DNA from: Flavicella sediminum
Lineage (GTDB): Bacteria; Bacteroidota; Bacteroidia; Flavobacteriales; Flavobacteriaceae
DNA length: 64,000 nucleotides
NCBI RefSeq assembly: GCF_006381105.1
Contig: NZ_VDET01000015.1
Location: forward strand, 61,843-125,842
Direction: 5' to 3'
The translations under genes were made by a program, and so were the position numbers. Positions 15,781-24,562 of this stretch are shown in pieces; position 1 is the stretch's first letter, and each line of letters opens with the position of its first letter. The notes under the pieces were generated by a model. It made no database searches. It had not been told where the DNA came from and saw only the letters and a program-made list of their open reading frames with translations.

Positions 15781-17979
15781 CTAAAACGACATCCCTACAC
15801 AAAAATACCAAATATTACGATTAACATCTGGTGTCCAGGCGTTTATAATTTTAATAGGCCCCAAAATAGAATTATACCCATACATAAGTGCATAACCCGA
15901 TTTTATGTCTTGAAAGACTTTTCCTCCATTGTAAATATCTAAATCCGTTCGTGCATAATTTCCGGCTAAGGCAATTGTGTGATCTTTAGCTATTTCATAA
16001 CGCAGCTCCAACTCTCCTTTTAAATAAGAGTGATTGACCAGAGTTTCAAACTCATAGCCATAAAATCCAACATGATTATTGATCATATTATTACCATAAC
16101 CTCCTAAGGAATATAAAAATTGGTCTGTCGTATTTGATCCTAAAGTTACCCCACCATCTACCGTTATATGAGCCGTTAACTTATGAAACATAGTTTTAAC
16201 AGCAGCCAATTTTAATGTAGCTTGTGAAAACTGAGTGAAGTTATCCCAATAATCGGAAGAATTCATAAACCATTTGAATTCCCCATCTACCAAAAATCCA
16301 TTTTTTGGAAAATACTTTTTATCATAGGTATCTAACTTTATATACCCCAAAGAATTTAAGTAATTACTTTTCTCAAAAAAGGTAGTCTCCATACTTAAGG
16401 TATTGGTATACAACTCTAAAAACTTATGCTCCAATCCAATCCCAACTGCAAATTTCTTATTATAGGTTGTTTGTAAATACGCCAAAGTCGTAAAATCAAT
16501 ATAATTCTTATCTATATGTGTCACCACATTGGTTATATCCGGAACTGCTATATTAAATTTAGTAAAACTAGAATTCACGCCATAACTGGTATAAAATCCG
16601 TTGTCAACAAAATAATTAAAATTGGTTCTTATATTATCTCCAATTACAATATCGGCAGATAAAATATCATTTTTTTGCAACAAATGCTTGCTCGTAAAAT
16701 TCATTAAAAAACCCGACTTATAAATAGGGTCGTAGTTTAAGCCTAGCCGTATATGACTAGCCACATTGTTTTCTTCCATGTTAAACTTCAACAAATAGCT
16801 TCCGTCCTTTTTTTTCTTAAAATTATAATTAATCAAATTAAAATCTTTTGAAGAAGCCAAGTCTCCTATTTTAGTATTCAATTCATTATAACTTAAGGAG
16901 TCTCCCATTTTAAGTTTTAACTTACCAAGAATATAGGCTCTTGAATAATGGTTCAAATTATTCATAGAAAACTGTGAAACTTTGTATTTCTTTGCTCGTA
17001 TTACTTTTCTATGAAAAGCAGCTACTTCATTTATTTGTTGAAGCTTAGCAATCGCCTCAAATTCTTTTTGGTGATCTATTGCCGACTGCTCTCCCAAATC
17101 AATAATCTTCGCAATATTGTCAAATGAAGTTACCGAAAAATCATGAATTTTGGGACTAATATGAATGGTTAGCTTTTTTATTTTCTCGGCATCATTGCCA
17201 TACATTTGATAATTCACAATCTGATTTAAGACATCAATAACTGTCGAAACATCTTTGTATTTTTCAAGTTTTCCTTGAACATTAACTCCTATAATTATAG
17301 AAGCGCCTTTTTTTTGCATTTCATCTACCGGAAAATTATCTGAAATACCTCCATCAATATAAGCTTTCCCATCAATCATCATAGGATCCAAAAGTGTTGG
17401 CAAGGAAGCACTTGCGCGAACTACAGCTGGTAAATAGCCCTTTTCAAACACCTTTTTTTTGCCGGTTTCTATATTGGTTCCTATACAGAAAAAGGGAATG
17501 GGCAGCTTCTTAAAATCTTGGATATGATTGACATGTTCTAACAACAAGCTTAAACCATTATAAACACTTTGCCCTGCGGCAATTGCCTTAGGCAACTGCA
17601 CTTTTTTATTTCGTACAGGAAAAGTTAACAGTGTTTTTTCACCATATTGCTTTTCAAAAAAAGACGTTTGACTTCTCGCAAATTTATCTTGTAAAAAAGT
17701 AGGGAAATCAATTGCTCTAATAATTGAATCTATATTTTCAGGAGAATATCCTGATGCATATAACGCACCAACAACCGCCCCCATACTAGTCCCTCCAATA
17801 TAATCTATCTTTACACCCGACTTTTCTAAAACTTTTAATACCCCAATATGGGCAAACCCTTTCGCTCCACCTCCACTTAAAACCAAACCAACCTTTGGTG
17901 GTTTTGACTTACTTTTTTCCTGCGAAAACACCGGAAACATTAGTAATAACAGGAGATAAAAAAAGCCAGAAAATTTCAT
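15781..17979 (-). CDS. Patatin-like phospholipase fused to an outer-membrane BamA-type barrel (PlpD-like)
   Basis: The 732-residue protein has a signal peptide (1-19), a patatin hydrolase domain (about 28-230) with the oxyanion motif GGGAKGFAHIG, the nucleophile elbow GTSMG and the DGG of the catalytic dyad, then a short POTRA-like segment (about 330-400). A C-terminal beta-barrel (about 400-732) is rich in alternating aromatic strands and ends in phenylalanine, the usual BAM-recognition residue. The layout equals type Vd autotransporter PlpD and suggests a lipase held at, or passed across, the outer membrane. It is monocistronic. Confidence 0.92.
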   Translation of the reverse strand: MKFSGFFYLLLLLMFPVFSQEKSKSKPPKVGLVLSGGGAKGFAHIGVLKVLEKSGVKIDYIGGTSMGAVVGALYASGYSPENIDSIIRAIDFPTFLQDKFARSQTSFFEKQYGEKTLLTFPVRNKKVQLPKAIAAGQSVYNGLSLLLEHVNHIQDFKKLPIPFFCIGTNIETGKKKVFEKGYLPAVVRASASLPTLLDPMMIDGKAYIDGGISDNFPVDEMQKKGASIIIGVNVQGKLEKYKDVSTVIDVLNQIVNYQMYGNDAEKIKKLTIHISPKIHDFSVTSFDNIAKIIDLGEQSAIDHQKEFEAIAKLQQINEVAAFHRKVIRAKKYKVSQFSMNNLNHYSRAYILGKLKLKMGDSLSYNELNTKIGDLASSKDFNLINYNFKKKKDGSYLLKFNMEENNVASHIRLGLNYDPIYKSGFLMNFTSKHLLQKNDILSADIVIGDNIRTNFNYFVDNGFYTSYGVNSSFTKFNIAVPDITNVVTHIDKNYIDFTTLAYLQTTYNKKFAVGIGLEHKFLELYTNTLSMETTFFEKSNYLNSLGYIKLDTYDKKYFPKNGFLVDGEFKWFMNSSDYWDNFTQFSQATLKLAAVKTMFHKLTAHITVDGGVTLGSNTTDQFLYSLGGYGNNMINNHVGFYGYEFETLVNHSYLKGELELRYEIAKDHTIALAGNYARTDLDIYNGGKVFQDIKSGYALMYGYNSILGPIKIINAWTPDVNRNIWYFCVGMSF

Positions 17980-18115
17980 GTATTTTTTTTTATAAAGATA
18001 AGTAAAGTTTGAAAAACAGACGGATGCACTTTCAAATACTTTTTAGAGAATTATTGACCGTACATACCTATTAACATGCTCTACCTAAAGTCGCTATAAA
18101 ACAAATACTTTAGAA

Positions 18116-19918
18116 TTATTGTTCTTTTTTTAAGGCTTGATGAAACTCAAAAACCTTTTTAGCTCGAGAAGCTCCAATCACACTTGTCAAACTTTCAATA
18201 CTCGCTTCTTTAACTCTTTTTACCGATTTATAATATTGTAACAAGGTTTCAATTGTTTGCTTTCCTACACCCGGAATTTGTTCTAATTCTGTTTGAATAG
18301 CTTGTTTGCTTCGTTTATTTCTATGATGCGTAATTCCAAATCGATGGGCTTCATTTCTTAAAAACTGAATGATTTTCAAGCTTTCTGAAGTCTTATCCAA
18401 ATACATCGGAATTGGATCGCCTGGATAATAAATTTCTTCCAAACGTTTGGCGATTCCAATAATGGCAATTTTTCCTCGTAAGCCTAACAAATCTAAACTT
18501 TTTAAAGCGGAAGATAACTGTCCTTTTCCCCCGTCAATAACTATTAATTGTGGCAATGGCTCGTCTTCTTCTAGTAATCTTTTATAACGCCGAAAAACCA
18601 CCTCTTCCATTGAGGCAAAATCATCAGGGCCTTCTACGGTTTTTATATTGAAATTTCGATACTCTTTTTTACTTGGCTTTCCATCTTTAAACACCACACA
18701 GGCTGCCACCGGATTTGTTCCTTGAATGTTTGAATTGTCAAAACATTCAATATGCCTCGGCTCCGAACTCAAACGTAAATCTTTTTGCATTTGTGCCATA
18801 ATTCGTTTTACATGACGGTCGGGATCTACAATTTTTATTTGTTTAAAACGATCTTGTCGATAATATTTGGCATTTCGTTCAGACAGTTCCACAATCCGTT
18901 TTTTATCGCCCAACATAGGAACCGTAACTTTTACTCCTGCTCCAATATTTACTTTAAAAGGCACATAAATTTCTTTGGAAATAGAATTAAAACGTTGACG
19001 AATTTCTACAATAGATAGCTCTAATAACTCTCTATCTGTTTCTTCCAACTTTTTCTTAATCTCGGTTGTATGCGATTGAATGATAGACCCATTCGCTATT
19101 TTGAAAAAGTTCACATAGCCATAACTTTCATCGGAAATAATAGAAAACACATCTACATTATTAATAGACGGATTCACAACGGTAGATCTTGATTGGTAAT
19201 TGGCTAATAAATCTAATTTTTCCTTTATTTTTTGCGCCTCTTCAAATTCCATTTTTTCTGCAAATGAAAACATCAGTTTTTCAAAAGTTTCTAACGACGA
19301 TTTAAAATTACCTTTGATAATATTTTTAATCGATTTTATAGAGGCTAAATATTCTTCTTCACTTTCGTAATTTTCACAAGCACCTTTACAGGTTCCAATA
19401 TGGTAATCTAAACAGACTTTGTATTTTCCTTGACTTACATTCTGTTCGCTCAGGTCAAAATTACAGCTACGCAATTGGTACAATTCTTTAATCAAATCTA
19501 ACAAAGCCCTTGCTGTACGAACGGAAGTATAGGGACCAAAATATTCTGAGCCATCTTTAATTACTTTTCGAGTCATAAAAACCCTAGGAAAACGTTCTTT
19601 TTTAATGCAAATCCAAGGATAGGTTTTATCATCCTTTAGCATCACATTGTACTTTGGCTGATGCTTTTTTATCAAGTTGTTTTCCAACAATAAAGCGTCG
19701 GTTTCTGTAGCAACAACAATATGTTTTATATCACGAATCTTACTCACTAAAACACGTGTTTTTCCATTCTCATGGTTTTTATTGAAGTAAGAAGAAACCC
19801 GTTTTTTTAAATTTTTAGCTTTGCCTATATACAGCAACTGGTCATTTTTATCATAATATTGATAAACGCCTGGCGAACTTGGCAAAGTTTGGACTTGTAT
19901 TTTTATGCTTTCAGACAT
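18116..19918 (-). CDS. uvrC: Excinuclease ABC subunit C
   Basis: UvrC makes the two incisions in nucleotide excision repair. The 600 residues contain the N-terminal GIY-YIG nuclease domain (PGVYQYY and LLYIGKAKNLKKRVSSY, residues 14-45), a UVR coiled segment (MEFEEAQKIKEKLDLL, about 215), the RNase-H-like C-terminal nuclease region (IECFDNSNIQGT and LIVIDGGKGQLSSAL) and a terminal helix-hairpin-helix (IPGVGKQTIETLLQYY). Four cysteines around 150-182 (SCNFD..KVCLDYHIGTCKGAC) fit the reported cluster site. It is a single gene, divergent from fau. Confidence 0.97.
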   Translation of the reverse strand: MSESIKIQVQTLPSSPGVYQYYDKNDQLLYIGKAKNLKKRVSSYFNKNHENGKTRVLVSKIRDIKHIVVATETDALLLENNLIKKHQPKYNVMLKDDKTYPWICIKKERFPRVFMTRKVIKDGSEYFGPYTSVRTARALLDLIKELYQLRSCNFDLSEQNVSQGKYKVCLDYHIGTCKGACENYESEEEYLASIKSIKNIIKGNFKSSLETFEKLMFSFAEKMEFEEAQKIKEKLDLLANYQSRSTVVNPSINNVDVFSIISDESYGYVNFFKIANGSIIQSHTTEIKKKLEETDRELLELSIVEIRQRFNSISKEIYVPFKVNIGAGVKVTVPMLGDKKRIVELSERNAKYYRQDRFKQIKIVDPDRHVKRIMAQMQKDLRLSSEPRHIECFDNSNIQGTNPVAACVVFKDGKPSKKEYRNFNIKTVEGPDDFASMEEVVFRRYKRLLEEDEPLPQLIVIDGGKGQLSSALKSLDLLGLRGKIAIIGIAKRLEEIYYPGDPIPMYLDKTSESLKIIQFLRNEAHRFGITHHRNKRSKQAIQTELEQIPGVGKQTIETLLQYYKSVKRVKEASIESLTSVIGASRAKKVFEFHQALKKEQ

Positions 19919-20037
19919 GGTTGCTAAAATAGGTATTTTACCCGTATTTTTGTTGAATATACCGGAATCCTTAAAAAGGAATTTCTTTATATAAAAACTG
20001 CCTAAAATTACGTTATTTTGTAATTCATTTTATTCCT

Positions 20038-20595
20038 ATGAACAAACTAGACCTTCGAAATAAATACAAAGCACTCCGCCAAAACTTAACGGCTGTCGAA
20101 GTGGAAGATAAAAGTATCGCCATTGCCAACCAATTGTTGAAGTTAGATATTTGGTCAAATTTGTACTTCCATTTATTCCTTCCTATAAAAGAACAAAACG
20201 AAATAGATACAGAACATATTTTAAACATTCTATTTGCTAAAAACAAAGAAATTGTCGTCTCCAAATCCGACTTTACAACGGGAAACATGCAGCACTTTTT
20301 ATTGACAGAAAATACGCGGTTCAAAAAAAATGAGTACAATATTCCTGAACCTATTGATGGTATAGAAGTTCCCCTTGAAAAATTAGATGTTGTTTTTGTG
20401 CCCCTCCTTGCCTATGACCAAAACGGAAATAGAGTGGGCTATGGCAAAGGATTTTACGATCGTTTTCTAAAAAACACCAATGCCCTAAAAGTTGGCCTTT
20501 CTTTTTTTGAAGCAGAAGAAGAAATACAGGAGCTGTTTGAACAAGATATTCCTTTGGATTTCTGTGTTTCTCCTAACAAAAATTATTCTTTTTAA
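20038..20595 (+). CDS. 5-formyltetrahydrofolate cyclo-ligase
   Basis: The 185-residue enzyme converts 5-formyl-THF to 5,10-methenyl-THF using ATP. It shows the N-terminal LRNKYKALRQNL substrate/ATP-binding helix and the C-terminal GNRVGYGKGFYDRFL nucleotide motif. It is the last housekeeping gene before the polysaccharide island and is closed by a terminator. Confidence 0.93.
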   Translation: MNKLDLRNKYKALRQNLTAVEVEDKSIAIANQLLKLDIWSNLYFHLFLPIKEQNEIDTEHILNILFAKNKEIVVSKSDFTTGNMQHFLLTENTRFKKNEYNIPEPIDGIEVPLEKLDVVFVPLLAYDQNGNRVGYGKGFYDRFLKNTNALKVGLSFFEAEEEIQELFEQDIPLDFCVSPNKNYSF

Positions 20596-20618
20596 AAATC
20601 GTAAACTACTTTACAAAT

Positions 20619-20645
20619 GCCCTAGCTATATGCAGGGCTTTTTTA
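20619..20645 (+). terminator. Terminator after the cyclo-ligase gene
   Basis: GCCCT pairs with AGGGC, with an inner GC/GC extension past one bulged A, followed by TTTTTTTAT. It lies 23 bp after the stop codon and marks the boundary of the island. Confidence 0.7.
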
Positions 20646-20798
20646 TAAACCACATTAAAAAAATCCAATTCTAAAAACACTTCTGTTTCAAAGTTTTAAC
20701 TGTTCTAACGAAATTTAAAAATATTTCACCATATTTGTATGATGTACTACAAAAATACACATATCATCAATTCATTATTATAGTAAAATTCAATCCTT

Positions 20799-22310
20799 AT
20801 GCTTTTTATCAAAACCTTTAAAACAGTCGTAATTCTTTGCCTTATTTGTTGTATTTCCTGCAACTCTAAAAAGAAAACACAAGAAATTCAACCTCCAAAC
20901 ATCGTATTAATTATAGCCGATGACGTGAGTTGGAATGATATTGGACCCTACGGCCATAAATCTGTTAGAACCCCAAACCTTAACAAATTAGCCAAGGAAG
21001 GTATGACTTTTACTGAGGCTTTTTTAACAACAAGTTCTTGTAGTCCTAGCAGAACAAGTATCATTTCAGGGCTTTATCCACACAACACAGATGCTGAACA
21101 ACTGTCGTGGCCCTTACCTGAAGATAAAAAAACTTTTGTGCAAGAATTAAAAAATGCAGGCTACTGGACGGGTTTAGCTGGGAAATATCATATGGGAGAC
21201 CCAGTAAAAGATGATTTTGATGAACTCTTAGAAATGCAATGGAAAGATGCTCCTATCGGACTAGACAGACGTTTAGTTGGTGATGGAAGCGGCTGCGACG
21301 AATGGTTAAAATTATTAAGAAACAGACCCAAAAATAAACCTTTCTTTACCTGGTTAGCTTCCTTTGATGCGCATAGACCTTTTTACAAAGGCATGAGTAA
21401 AAATCCACACCAAGCAAAAGACGTAGTGCTTCCTCCATACATGCCAGCTACAGAAAAAGTTAAAGAAGATTTTGCTTTGTATTACGACGAAATTGAAAGA
21501 ATGGATACCTATATTGGAAATGTAGTTGTTGAGCTAGAAGCCCAAGGGGTTGCTGAAAACACGGTAATTTTATTTATCTCCGACAATGGTAGAGCTTTCC
21601 CTAGAGACAAAACAACCCTTTACGATGGTGGTATCAAAACACCATGGATTGTAAAATGGCCTGCCAAAATTAAACCGAACACAAGAAACAACAACCTAGT
21701 AAGTTCATTAGATATTGCACCTACTTTTATGAAACTGGCTGGCTTAACTCCTTTGAAAGATTTTGAAGGTGTTGATTTATCTCCGCTACTTTCTGATACA
21801 ACTATCGTAGCCAGAAATGAAATTTACGCAGAAGATCATTTTCATGATTTTGAAGATTACACCAGAGCTGTAAGAACAAAGAAATACAAATATGTAAAAA
21901 ACTACTATACAGACTTACCAAATACGCCTTCGGCAGATATTATTAGAGGAAGAAGCTGGCAAAGTATGAAAGAAGAAAAACTGAAAGGTTCTTTAAATAC
22001 CGATCAATTAAAATGTTTTGAAATTCCAAGATTGGATGAAGAATTATTTGATATTGTAACAGATCCTAATGAATTGAACAACCTAGCCTCAAATCCTGCC
22101 TACCAAGATATTTTAGTAGATATGAGAAATCGTTTGGCAAAAATTAGAACAGAAACCAACGACATACTACCTTCTCAAAGAACTAAAGACGACTTTTTTA
22201 GAGAAACAGGACTGCCTACAAAATACAGAATTCGACCAAGACCTTCAAAAGCTGTTTATATGAAAGCGCAAAAGGATGGTATTATTTTAATGAACCCAGA
22301 CATGAAATAA
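20799..22310 (+). CDS. Type I sulfatase, lipoprotein, N-sulfoglucosamine sulfohydrolase-like
   Basis: The 503-residue protein has a lipoprotein signal (CISC, about residue 25) without acidic residues after the cysteine, so it is probably periplasm-facing. The sulfatase core starts with PNIVLIIADDVSWNDIG, has the formylglycine motif CSPSR (Cys81 to Arg85), and later GKYHMGD, FFTWLASFDAHRP and VILFISDNGRAFPR, which supply metal and sulfate ligands. The CSPSR form and NTLYDGG-type loop recall SGSH-like (S1_8-like) enzymes, but substrate specificity is not readable. It opens the polysaccharide island and is followed by a likely terminator. Confidence 0.9.
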   Translation: MLFIKTFKTVVILCLICCISCNSKKKTQEIQPPNIVLIIADDVSWNDIGPYGHKSVRTPNLNKLAKEGMTFTEAFLTTSSCSPSRTSIISGLYPHNTDAEQLSWPLPEDKKTFVQELKNAGYWTGLAGKYHMGDPVKDDFDELLEMQWKDAPIGLDRRLVGDGSGCDEWLKLLRNRPKNKPFFTWLASFDAHRPFYKGMSKNPHQAKDVVLPPYMPATEKVKEDFALYYDEIERMDTYIGNVVVELEAQGVAENTVILFISDNGRAFPRDKTTLYDGGIKTPWIVKWPAKIKPNTRNNNLVSSLDIAPTFMKLAGLTPLKDFEGVDLSPLLSDTTIVARNEIYAEDHFHDFEDYTRAVRTKKYKYVKNYYTDLPNTPSADIIRGRSWQSMKEEKLKGSLNTDQLKCFEIPRLDEELFDIVTDPNELNNLASNPAYQDILVDMRNRLAKIRTETNDILPSQRTKDDFFRETGLPTKYRIRPRPSKAVYMKAQKDGIILMNPDMK

Positions 22311-22347
22311 AATACGATTTCACAAAATAGAACAAGTCAAAATTTAT

Positions 22348-22393
22348 AAATACTAAGAGGCGTGACAAGTAGAATTCACAAATCTTAGTATTT
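22348..22393 (+). terminator. Probable terminator after the first sulfatase
   Basis: AAATACTAAG pairs with CTTAGTATTT across a 26-base loop and is followed by TCTTTTT. The 10-bp stem is perfect but the loop is long, so a regulatory hairpin is the alternative. Confidence 0.5.
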
Positions 22394-22449
22394 TCTTTTT
22401 AAAAATAAGTAACTTTCACCTTAATTTTCTATTTCAAACAAACTAAAAA

Positions 22450-23313
22450 ATGCAAGCATCAATTCAAAAAACACCCTTTAAAAATGGTTTGCCTTTAGAA
22501 TTTGAAATCATAGATTTAGAAAATGTTTTTTATAAAAAAGCAAGTATGATGACCACGCCGCATCGTGCCCAATTTTACCATATTCTTATTATTGAAAAGG
22601 GATCAGGTACCCATTATATCGATTTTAAACCTGTAAGCATTGAAGACAAAAGCATTATTTTTATTCCTCAAAATAGTGTCAACCTCTATGATATAAAAGG
22701 TTCCTATACCGGAAAAGCAATTTTGTTTACTGACAAATTCTTTTGTAAAAACAAAGAAGATGGGCAATTTTTAAATACAACTATGCTCTTTAGTAGTTTG
22801 TACGACATTGCCAAATTTAAAAATGACACTATTTCCTCCGAAGTAAACCGCTTTTTAAACGCCATGCAAACAGAATATGTAAGAAACCCCGACGTTTCAC
22901 AATATAGCATACTGCATAATTTATTGCATATTTTTTTATTGCAATCAGAAAGAGAAATGCGCAAGCAAGGTTTTAAAGAACTACAACCAAGCACCAACCT
23001 TACTACGGTCCTGAATTTTAGAAATTTATTAGAAGAACAGTTTCAAACAGAAAAATCTGTAAAAACTTACGCTGCAAAAATGATTCTTTCAGAAAAACAA
23101 CTGCACAAAGCCACCACAGCAATTTTGGACAAAACACCCAAACAAATTATTGACGAACGCATCATTCTTGAAGCCAAACGATTATTAGTTCATAGCAAGC
23201 AAGCCGTTAAAGAAATTGCCTATGAACTAGGTTTTGAGGAACCTACCAATTTTATCAAATATTTCAAAAAACATTCGTCGCATACACCTAACGAATTTAG
23301 AAAGCGCTACTAA
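22450..23313 (+). CDS. AraC-family transcriptional regulator
   Basis: The 287-residue cytoplasmic protein has an N-terminal cupin-like sensor (residues 20-110, with TTPHRAQFYHILIIEKGSGTHYIDF) and a C-terminal double helix-turn-helix of AraC/XylS type (about 190-287: KTYAAKMILSEKQLHKAT and VKEIAYELGFEEPTNFIKYF). Such sensors bind small ligands, often sugars. Its place between the first sulfatase and the propeller genes makes it the best candidate regulator of the island. The ligand and targets are unknown, and no hybrid two-component or SusR-type regulator is present. Confidence 0.88.
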   Translation: MQASIQKTPFKNGLPLEFEIIDLENVFYKKASMMTTPHRAQFYHILIIEKGSGTHYIDFKPVSIEDKSIIFIPQNSVNLYDIKGSYTGKAILFTDKFFCKNKEDGQFLNTTMLFSSLYDIAKFKNDTISSEVNRFLNAMQTEYVRNPDVSQYSILHNLLHIFLLQSEREMRKQGFKELQPSTNLTTVLNFRNLLEEQFQTEKSVKTYAAKMILSEKQLHKATTAILDKTPKQIIDERIILEAKRLLVHSKQAVKEIAYELGFEEPTNFIKYFKKHSSHTPNEFRKRY

Positions 23314-23424
23314 TCGCTTTTCCTTTTGTGGAGTAAAAGTATCACTCTTAGGCGTAAACTTACCTTTCCTACATTTCACAACTATTGCAATTTTGTCGTG
23401 TACAATTAAATAAAAACAAACACA

Positions 23425-24291
23425 ATGAAAAATTTAGTATTTGCCATAGTAATTGGAGCAACAGCCATTGCTTGTAACCAAAAAAAAGTGGAAAACAAAA
23501 CAATTAAAAAGGTAGAAAAAATGGAAATCTCAAACACACAAAAGGTAACAGAACTTTTAAAAAGTATTGAAACCGGTGCGCAAGAACCTGCGGGATACAT
23601 CAACCCAAATAAATACATACAACACAACCAAGGTGTTGCTGATGGCTTAGCCGGTTTTGGAGCTTTGTTACAACAAATACCTGCAGGAACAGCAAAAGCA
23701 AATACGGTACGAGTTTTTGAAGACGGAGACTTTGTAATAGCGCATACTGATTATAATTTCTTTGGACCTAAAGTAGGATTTGATATTTTCCGTTTTGAAA
23801 ATGGAGCCATCGTGGAACATTGGGACAATCTTCAAGAAAAAGTAACGCAAACCGCTTCTGGTCGTACTCAAATTGATGGTTTTACAGAAATTACCGATCT
23901 TGACAAAACAGTAGCAAACAAAACACTTGTAAAAAATTTGTTGACAGATGTTTTTTTTGGAGCCAATCCTACTAAAATTACAGACTATATTTCTACAGAA
24001 AAATACGACCAACACAACCCAAATGTTAAAGATGGTTTGGCTGGATTAGGAGAAGCTTTGGCTTCTTTAGCTAAAGCAGGTATGCCAATGGTGTATGAAA
24101 AAAACCACACCATTTTAGGACAAGGAAATTTTGTTTTATCTGTTTCTGAAGGCATCTTCCTTAAAGAAAAAGTTTCTTTCTATGACCTTTTCAGAATTGA
24201 AAATGGAAAAGTTGTAGAACACTGGGATACCATCGAAAAATTAATTCCAGCAGCGGAAGCTAAAAACAAAAACGGGAAATTTAATTTCTAA
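23425..24291 (+). CDS. Lipoprotein with two SnoaL-like (NTF2-fold) domains
   Basis: The 288-residue product has a lipoprotein signal ending in AIAC (about residue 17). Two homologous SnoaL-like domains follow: the first with YIQHNQGVADGLAGFGALL and FRFENGAIVEHWDNLQE, the second with YDQHNPNVKDGLAGLGEAL and FRIENGKVVEHWDTIEK. This is an internal duplication. SnoaL-like proteins include cyclases, isomerases and binding proteins, and the function here is unknown. The gene has its own terminator and its link to the neighbouring polysaccharide genes is only positional. Confidence 0.82.
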   Translation: MKNLVFAIVIGATAIACNQKKVENKTIKKVEKMEISNTQKVTELLKSIETGAQEPAGYINPNKYIQHNQGVADGLAGFGALLQQIPAGTAKANTVRVFEDGDFVIAHTDYNFFGPKVGFDIFRFENGAIVEHWDNLQEKVTQTASGRTQIDGFTEITDLDKTVANKTLVKNLLTDVFFGANPTKITDYISTEKYDQHNPNVKDGLAGLGEALASLAKAGMPMVYEKNHTILGQGNFVLSVSEGIFLKEKVSFYDLFRIENGKVVEHWDTIEKLIPAAEAKNKNGKFNF

Positions 24292-24312
24292 ATTTTAAAT
24301 CACTTTAGCTAC

Positions 24313-24346
24313 AAAAGGGAAACAACATAAGGCTTGTTTCCCTTTT
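24313..24346 (+). terminator. Rho-independent terminator after the SnoaL-like gene
   Basis: AAAAGGGAAACAA pairs with TTGTTTCCCTTTT (13-bp perfect stem, 8-base loop), continuing into a run of T residues. The rest of the 24292-24562 gap shows no gene. Confidence 0.85.
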
Positions 24347-24562
24347 TTTATTCTCTAAAACATCAAAAAAAGCAACTCCTCACCCATCCTAAAGCCTAGA
24401 AAAAGGCTGCTTTGAACTACAAATAATGGTTTTAATCCTACTTCGTATGGTTTTGTCTAGTTTTTAATCATTCCTAAAAGCAAATTTAATGCTAATTAAT
24501 AAAGATATTTGAACAACAACTCAATAAGAAGTATACATTGTTTCAATAATTTAATGTTTATT

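Noticed and set aside
19749..19762. AAAACACGTGTTTT perfect palindrome as a second parS or operator
   Set aside because: It lies inside uvrC codons, the flanks differ from the parS consensus, and short AT-rich palindromes are expected by chance.
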